This document shows, one piece after another, positions 59,355-64,000 of a DNA stretch of 64,000 nt (positions are counted from its first letter, which is position 1; every line of letters starts with the position of its first letter). The stretch is from Victivallis vadensis (GTDB lineage: Bacteria > Verrucomicrobiota > Lentisphaeria > Victivallales > Victivallaceae): positions 1-64,000 of the forward strand of contig NZ_QEKH01000027.1 of NCBI RefSeq assembly GCF_003096415.1. The letters are read 5' to 3'. The translations under genes and the position numbers were made by a program. The notes beneath the pieces were generated by a model. It saw only the letters and a list, made by a program, of their open reading frames with translations, had not been told where the DNA came from and ran no database searches.

Positions 59355-60928
59355 TCTTTGCGGCTGTCGTAAGCGTTGATCGGGGCGTCGGCAGCGCCGT
59401 GTTTGCCGCCGTGATAGATCATGCCGCGATCGATGTTGTTGTTTCGGATCAGGATGTTTCTGCCGCTGCCGACCCAGATCGGGCGGCGCGGGCCGGGACC
59501 GTTGACGATGGTGTTGCCCGCGATGGTGATGTTCTCATGGCCGGTGTCGTTCTTGAAGGTTCCGGTATTGGGGTAGGTGAGCCAGATGCCGGCCCGGACC
59601 CAGTAGCCGCCCGGTTCCTTGTCGTAGACGCGGTTGTTGACGACGGTGTTGCCGGTGATCGTCACATTGCGGCAGGAGAAGAAAAGCGAAATGCCGCCGT
59701 GTTCCGTATCGCGGGTCACGTTGCCGGAAATCACCGCGTCTTCGCACCACTCCAGGTCGAGGCCGACATCTCTGGCGCATTCGACGATATTGCCGGACAT
59801 TACGACGCCGATCACGCCGACGCCCCAGATGCCGCCGTCGCCGGTCGGGGAATTCTTCACGTAGTTGTCGCAGAACCAGAGGTTGCGGGTGCGCGCTTCG
59901 GGGCGCCAGTGATCCTGGCTCCAGAACTGGATGCCGTGCTTGATGCTGCCGGTGACGGTGTTGCGCATGGTGCGGACGTTGGAGCAGTACGTCTGCATGA
60001 TTCCGGTGTGGGTGTCGCGGATCACGCAGTTTTCGATCTGGGCGTTGTCGACATGGTCGAAATTGATGCCGAACGCGGTGCTGTTGCGGATGAATACCCG
60101 GCTGACCGTGACGTTCCGGGCGCGCAGGAAGAAAAGCGCCTGCACCTTTTTGCCGCCGAGGTCGACGCTGAAATCCGAAAACATGGCGTTGCTGCCGCCG
60201 CGGATCACGAATTTCGGCTTTTCGCCGAACGGGATCAGCCGTGACTCTTCTCCGACTCCCCGGAGGCTGACCGAGTCGGGCAGCGCCAGTTCGCCGACCG
60301 CGAAGGTTCCTGCCGGGATCAGGATGGTTTTCGCGCCTGCCTCGACCGCTTTGCGGAAAGCGGGGGCGGCGTCTTCGGAGCCGTCCGGCCTGGCGCCGAA
60401 CGCCAGCAGTGAGGCGGTCATTTCCGCAGTCGGCGCGGAAGGCGCTTTTTCCAGCCGGACATCGTCGATCAGGATGGAGTCGGCCTGGCTGTCCACCAGG
60501 AAGCGCAGGTGTGCCGAATTTTTTTCTCCGCTGGAAAATTCAAAGGAGTACTCTTTCCAGTCCGGCTGGTTTCCTTTTACCGTGACCATCGGCTTGTATT
60601 CGACGCCCGCCCAGAAGGAGCCGGAGTCCGGCGTTTTCGCGCGGAAGGAGAACCGGTAGCGCGTCAGCGGCTGAAGTTTGACGGAACGCCATACCGTAAG
60701 GTAGACATTGCTCCGGCGTTTGCCGGTGAACTGCAGCTTCAGCGCCTGTTTGCCCTCCGCCGCCTCGTCGACGACGACGGCTTCGGCGACCGGCTTGCCG
60801 GGTTTGTCGACCCGCCAGTCTTTCAGCCCGTCTTCAAACGAGCCGTTGGTGAGCAGATTGGAATCGGCGCGGAGCGCGCCGGACAGACCGCAGAGGGCGA
60901 TCAGAAGCAGTGGAATCGTTTTTTTCAT
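59315..60928 (-). CDS. secreted carbohydrate-binding / parallel beta-helix protein
   Basis: A 537-residue protein with a signal peptide (MKKTIPLLLIALCGLSGALR), an N-terminal carbohydrate-binding-like beta-sandwich (about 25-165: NLLTNGSFEDGLKDWRVDK, LRFLVDSQADSILIDDVRLE) and a right-handed beta-helix (AFRKAVEAGAKTILIPAGTF onward, with many NNxI and GNxI turns). This is a pectate-lyase-superfamily architecture. Start 60928 is chosen over 60940. The upstream gene on the same strand is a pseudopilin, 25 bases away. The 3' ends of this gene and DUF1848 overlap by 40 bases. Confidence 0.8.
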   Translation of the reverse strand: MKKTIPLLLIALCGLSGALRADSNLLTNGSFEDGLKDWRVDKPGKPVAEAVVVDEAAEGKQALKLQFTGKRRSNVYLTVWRSVKLQPLTRYRFSFRAKTPDSGSFWAGVEYKPMVTVKGNQPDWKEYSFEFSSGEKNSAHLRFLVDSQADSILIDDVRLEKAPSAPTAEMTASLLAFGARPDGSEDAAPAFRKAVEAGAKTILIPAGTFAVGELALPDSVSLRGVGEESRLIPFGEKPKFVIRGGSNAMFSDFSVDLGGKKVQALFFLRARNVTVSRVFIRNSTAFGINFDHVDNAQIENCVIRDTHTGIMQTYCSNVRTMRNTVTGSIKHGIQFWSQDHWRPEARTRNLWFCDNYVKNSPTGDGGIWGVGVIGVVMSGNIVECARDVGLDLEWCEDAVISGNVTRDTEHGGISLFFSCRNVTITGNTVVNNRVYDKEPGGYWVRAGIWLTYPNTGTFKNDTGHENITIAGNTIVNGPGPRRPIWVGSGRNILIRNNNIDRGMIYHGGKHGAADAPINAYDSRKDYRIDASGAIAPF

Positions 60929-60953
60929 TTTGAATGACATCCTTGTTGAATTT

Positions 60954-61691
60954 TCACTTCGGCCAGATCGGATCGCCGTCGACGCCGGGATACTGGTAAT
61001 TGTACATCGCGCACGCTTCGGCGTTGGAGGGTTCGACCTTGCCGTTCAGGGTGAATACGCCGGCCCACGTCTGCTGCGGGCTTGTCCGGGCATGGCCGTC
61101 CGCCAGCAGAAGGTTCCAGTGGCCCGAATGGCGGTTGTCCGGGCGGCTCATATTGGAGCCGAACGCCATGGTGTAGCGCGTTTTGTTCTGCCCGTCGATC
61201 AGGATGGCGGCCCGGCCGGGCTGGAGGCATTTGTTCAGGCGCCGGACCGGCCTGGCGCTGTCGTACCCCAGCCGCCAGCAGACCGTATAATTGGTTCGCC
61301 AGTTATTGCCGAGCGACTCGAATTCATCCCGGTCGGAGGGGCATTGGATCACTTTCAACTGCCTGAAATAAGGTGAGAGCCGTTCTACGAAAGTCGGTTT
61401 CTTGGAGGTGACCTGTCCGTTCGGCTCCGTCAGCATGATTTTATCCGGGGACCACGCGGTGGGGACGAAATCGCGGTAGTCCCCGGCATACAACTGCAGC
61501 GAGGTTCCCAACTGTTTCAGGTTGTTGATGCAGGAGATGCTCCGGGCGCGTTCCCGCGCTTTGTTCAGCGAGGGCAGCAGCATCGCCGCGAGGATCGCGA
61601 TAATGGCGATCACGACGAGCAGCTCGATAAGGGTAAAACGGCGTATTCCGCCGTATCGGAAAACGGCCTGATAAAAGATGCGGTTTCTCAT
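60954..61691 (-). CDS. pseudopilin-like protein (cassette 5)
   Basis: A 245-residue protein with a 17-residue leader and then [18 protein letters not shown], the class III pilin signal, followed by [20 protein letters not shown] and ending [12 protein letters not shown], an exact H-X9-DG. It is the first gene of a pseudopilin/beta-helix pair driven by the promoter at 61739-61767. A LacI gene with a different transcript start lies upstream. Role inferred from context only. Confidence 0.83.
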   Translation of the reverse strand: MRNRIFYQAVFRYGGIRRFTLIELLVVIAIIAILAAMLLPSLNKARERARSISCINNLKQLGTSLQLYAGDYRDFVPTAWSPDKIMLTEPNGQVTSKKPTFVERLSPYFRQLKVIQCPSDRDEFESLGNNWRTNYTVCWRLGYDSARPVRRLNKCLQPGRAAILIDGQNKTRYTMAFGSNMSRPDNRHSGHWNLLLADGHARTSPQQTWAGVFTLNGKVEPSNAEACAMYNYQYPGVDGDPIWPK

Positions 61692-61738
61692 GACGAAGTC
61701 CTTTCGTTTTACGGGATAATCTCGTGATGTTCATTATA

Positions 61739-61767
61739 ATTATACCGTTACAGAAGGAGGGAAACAA
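61739..61767 (-). promoter_or_regulatory. promoter of the pseudopilin/beta-helix pair
   Basis: On the minus strand TTGTTT (61767-61762), 17-base spacer, TATAAT (61744-61739). The leader to the pseudopilin ATG is about 40 bases. Confidence 0.55.
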
Positions 61768-61804
61768 GAGAGAAACGGGAAAAAAGCGGAGAAACTGATT
61801 TTGT

Positions 61805-62818
61805 TTAATCAATTTTTAATTCAGGAGCCGGACCGGTGGAGGCCGCTTCCCGGAGCCGCATGTTGAAGCGGCAGGGCGGCGGGACCGGCCTGTCGTCGAT
61901 CTGCGCCAGAAGCAGAGAAACGGTGTGGTAAGCCAGCTCCGCCAGCGGCAGTTGTACGGCGGTAAGCGGAACACACTGCCGGGAAGCGATTTCAGAGTCC
62001 TCGAACACCAGCAGTGAAAGGTCCTCCGGGATGCGCAGCCGCTTCCGGTAAGACCATTGCAGGACCGCGACCGCGTAGTCCATCGTGGAAGCGATAAAGG
62101 CGGTCGCCCCTTCCGCATACAGGCGGTCAAGTCCGTCGCAGAGTTCACGGGGATTCCGGTGGTCGCAGGGGAAAGCGATCCGGCTGATTCCGGGCGTCCT
62201 GTCCTCCTCAAAACCGGAGATCCAGTCCAGCATGCAGGAATCTTTGGAGGCCGTATAGTAGAGAAAAGCCGCTTTCCGGTGTGCCAGCCGGGCCAGATGG
62301 CGCAGGGCCAGCTGCATTCCCTGTTTGAAATTGACGGTCACGGCGGAAAGCATGCTGCCGTTGCGGATGTAGATCACCGAAGGAATCCCCTTGCACCATT
62401 TCAGGAGGTCCACGCTGGAAAGCTGCGGCAGCAGATTGAGGATTCCCGCCGCGCCGGAGTTTTTGCCGATCGCAGACAGAATATCCCGGGTCTCTCCGTA
62501 ATCGCCGTAAATGTAACAGGTCTCCGGCAGGAAACCGCGCCGGGTGATCTCTCTGCTGAAGATATCCACGACATGGGAGGCCATCTCGTCGGCCAGCAAA
62601 ACGATCTTCCGGCGCTCCGGCGCTTTCCGTCTGCCGTAGGGGGTATAATGCAGCCGCTCGATGGCGTCGAGCACACGGCGGCGGACCGGGGCGCTGATGG
62701 GGCGGGAACGGTTGATCACAAATGAAACCGTGCCGGGCGAACAGCCTGCCGCTTCGGCCACGTCCCTGATTGTGATTTTCCCGGATCTCATTGCCGGATG
62801 ATGAGCCTGCCCGGTCAT
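61805..62818 (-). CDS. LacI-family regulator coupled to a TonB/TolA gene
   Basis: A 337-residue regulator. The helix-turn-helix is ITIRDVAEAAGCSPGTVSFV (about residues 15-34) and the hinge is RLHYTPYGRRK. The sensor domain is shorter in conserved motifs than usual, but the general LacI layout is clear. ATG 62818 overlaps the stop of the TonB/TolA-like gene by four bases (ATGA); ATG 62791 is an alternative with no better ribosome site. The next gene downstream on the same strand is the pseudopilin/beta-helix pair, which has its own promoter. It is therefore linked both to an energy-coupling operon and to a polysaccharide cassette. Confidence 0.85.
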   Translation of the reverse strand: MTGQAHHPAMRSGKITIRDVAEAAGCSPGTVSFVINRSRPISAPVRRRVLDAIERLHYTPYGRRKAPERRKIVLLADEMASHVVDIFSREITRRGFLPETCYIYGDYGETRDILSAIGKNSGAAGILNLLPQLSSVDLLKWCKGIPSVIYIRNGSMLSAVTVNFKQGMQLALRHLARLAHRKAAFLYYTASKDSCMLDWISGFEEDRTPGISRIAFPCDHRNPRELCDGLDRLYAEGATAFIASTMDYAVAVLQWSYRKRLRIPEDLSLLVFEDSEIASRQCVPLTAVQLPLAELAYHTVSLLLAQIDDRPVPPPCRFNMRLREAASTGPAPELKID

Positions 62819-63855
62819 TCCACTTTCAGCACCAGCTGGAACGTGACCTGCGACGGGGGCCGGGGGACGAGGTCGAGGTTGTCCAGCAGCCGTTTTACCG
62901 ATTCGTCCATCGCGTTGATGCCGCTTCTGGAGATGATTCGCGAGGCGAGAACCTTACCAGTGTCCGAAACGGTCAGTTCCACGACCACTTTGGGATCGTT
63001 GTTGCCGAGCAGAGAGCGCGGCGGCTGCTGCCAGCGGGCGTCGAAATAGCGTTTCAGGCCGTTGAAGTAGCTGTCCGGAATCTCGGAAGAAGCGCCTCCT
63101 CCGGGCGTCCGGTAGTCGGGCTTGCCGTAAGCCTGCCCCCGGTCCTGTGAACCGATCGGAACGTTCTGGTTGGTGTTGCGCCCCGAACCGTCGCCGATCG
63201 GCCCGGTCCGGTTGGGATTGTATACGCCTTCAAGTTCCCGCCTGCGCCGTGCCTCCGCTTCTGCTTTTTTACGCGCGGCCTCGGCAGCGGCTTTCCGTTT
63301 CGCGGCTTCAGCGGCAGCTTTCTTTCTGGCAGCTTCGGCGGCCCGTTTCCTGGCAGCTTCGGCGGCTTTCTTTTTCGCGGCTTCAGCGGCTTTTTTTCTG
63401 GCAGCTTCGGCGGCGGCTTTCTTTTTCGCAGCCTCGGCGGCGGCCTTCTTTTTTGCCGCTTCGGCGGCGGCCCGCTTCCGGGCTTCACGCTGTTGCTGAA
63501 GCCGCACGACGTCGATGCCGGGTTCGTCGGGACGCGCCGGTTCCTGCGGGGGCGGCTCCGGCGTGTCGGGTTCTGTCGGGGGCGGATCGGGCAGTCGGCC
63601 CGGGTTGGCGCCGGGACGGAGCCGTTCCGGCTTGCCGACGTTCCAGTCATGGGACAGTTCAGCTCCGCCGATCTTGACCCGGAAAGCGTTCTCCTCCTGA
63701 TGGGCGCCGCGCCAGCCGAGATAGGCCAGCGGTCCGAAGATCAGCAGCACATGAAGCAGCGACACCGGCACAAAAATCTTCCACTGCCGCCCGGTGGGAA
63801 CCGGCGGCAGATGTTTTCCGGATGAACCGGGGCGCGGTGGGGAGAGTCGGCTCAT
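62815..63855 (-). CDS. TonB/TolA-like energy-transducing protein
   Basis: A 346-residue protein that spans the periplasm. It has an N-terminal membrane helix (PVSLLHVLLIFGPLAYLGWR), a Pro/Glu-rich stretch (PPPTEPDTPEPPPQEPARPD), a long Ala/Lys/Arg helical region with KAAAEAAKK-type repeats (about 125-205) as in TolA, and a C-terminal TonB-like domain (YFDARWQQPPRSLLGNNDPK, VVVELTVSDTGKVLASRII). It overlaps the ExbD gene on one side and the LacI gene on the other (ATGA each). The DNA for the Ala-rich part is itself repetitive. Confidence 0.85.
   Translation of the reverse strand: MSRLSPPRPGSSGKHLPPVPTGRQWKIFVPVSLLHVLLIFGPLAYLGWRGAHQEENAFRVKIGGAELSHDWNVGKPERLRPGANPGRLPDPPPTEPDTPEPPPQEPARPDEPGIDVVRLQQQREARKRAAAEAAKKKAAAEAAKKKAAAEAARKKAAEAAKKKAAEAARKRAAEAARKKAAAEAAKRKAAAEAARKKAEAEARRRRELEGVYNPNRTGPIGDGSGRNTNQNVPIGSQDRGQAYGKPDYRTPGGGASSEIPDSYFNGLKRYFDARWQQPPRSLLGNNDPKVVVELTVSDTGKVLASRIISRSGINAMDESVKRLLDNLDLVPRPPSQVTFQLVLKVE
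63262..63483 (-). repeat. DNA repeat encoding the Ala/Lys-rich stalk
   Basis: The TolA-like stalk is encoded by near-identical units of about 24-27 bases containing GGCAGCTTCGGCGG or GCGGCTTCAGCGG on the plus strand. Such arrays can change copy number, so stalk length could vary between strains. Unit borders are approximate. Confidence 0.55.
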
Positions 63856-64000
63856 CTGCCTTCCTGTGCGGTTACCAGTGTCACATCTTCAAAACCGCTG
63901 CGGCGGATCGCCGCCATCAGTTCGATCACATCCTTGTAGGTGCGCGAACCGTCGGCGCGCAGCAGCAGCGAAGTCTTGGGCTCGGCAACTTTGAGCTGGC
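63852..64000 (-). CDS. ExbD/TolR-family protein, 3' end (partial)
   Basis: Only the C-terminal 48 residues are inside the window: QLKVAEPKTSLLLRADGSRT, then YKDVIELMAAIRRSGFEDVT and the end VTAQEGR. The sequence matches the periplasmic domain of ExbD/TolR proteins (LLLRADG...Y..V). The stop overlaps the TonB/TolA-like start (ATGA). With the ExbB partner probably further right, it supplies proton-motive energy to TonB or Tol functions. The gene is cut by the window edge. Confidence 0.78.
   Translation of the reverse strand, partial: QLKVAEPKTSLLLRADGSRTYKDVIELMAAIRRSGFEDVTLVTAQEGR

Noticed and set aside
1-64000. tRNA, rRNA, insertion sequence or prophage genes
   Set aside because: No cloverleaf ending in CCA, ribosomal RNA core, transposase or integrase was recognised by eye; small RNA genes could still be missed without a covariance search.

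Overview
The window looks like chromosome of a GC-rich member of the PVC superphylum, most likely Lentisphaerota (Victivallis-like). This is inferred from gene content, since no rRNA or other marker can be searched here. The pointers are many short type-IV-pseudopilin-like proteins with an N-terminal FTLIELL(V)VIAIIAIL segment and a C-terminal H-Xn-DG motif, several LacI and AraC regulators, secreted glycosidases and parallel beta-helix proteins, and a Gram-negative envelope (TolC, RND pump, ExbD/TonB). I saw no tRNA, rRNA, CRISPR array or intact insertion sequence.

Layout. 1-5026: promoter, LacI regulator, GH51-like arabinofuranosidase, pseudopilin and GH130 protein, apparently one operon. 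5052-10789: divergent tripartite efflux system (TolC-type lipoprotein against adaptor plus RND pump), with a large inverted repeat between the two arms. 10966-12039: Sel1-repeat protein. 12429-15577: LacI, pseudopilin and glycosidase operon with a consensus promoter and a LacI-type operator. 15623-17926: AraC regulator and GH4 enzyme with back-to-back promoters. 17927-18779: non-coding, hairpin- and repeat-rich DNA. 18780-22731: pseudopilin plus two beta-helix proteins. 22868-23176: lone Hpt protein. 23204-24680: gene graveyard with DUF4434, glycosidase-like and GPH-transporter fragments. 24783-29500: CE7-like esterase and a DUF3999/DUF2339 membrane pair. 29703-31442: rpsA. 31724-39478: small anchored protein with pseudopilin, flavin reductase, a Thr-motif repeat protein, a TPR protein and a SWIM-SNF2 helicase.

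39682-45731: fused 2-hydroxyacyl-CoA dehydratase activator/HgdB protein, cupin, lysA, tsaB, an anchored protein and a GNAT enzyme. 45732-46059: another hairpin-rich spacer. 46060-51666: HU-like gene, hisS, adk, map, infA, ackA and pta, all on the minus strand (translation genes running into the acetate/ATP pathway). 51877-53577: a secreted protein carrying a pseudopilin-like C-terminal domain. 53836-57629: UDP-sugar pyrophosphorylase, ftsW and murG (cell wall). 57676-59354: small secreted protein, DciA-like and DUF1848 proteins. 59315-61691: pseudopilin and beta-helix cassette. 61805-64000: LacI gene translationally coupled to a TonB/TolA-like gene and a partial ExbD gene.

How it works together. 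Most accessory genes form small carbohydrate cassettes built as regulator + pseudopilin + glycosidase or beta-helix protein, repeated with different enzymes. The housekeeping blocks are ordinary. The recurrent pairing of one pseudopilin with each cassette, and a pseudopilin C-terminal domain carried on an otherwise Sec-secreted protein, are the best candidates for undescribed biology. The hairpin mosaic in four spacers is the best non-coding candidate.
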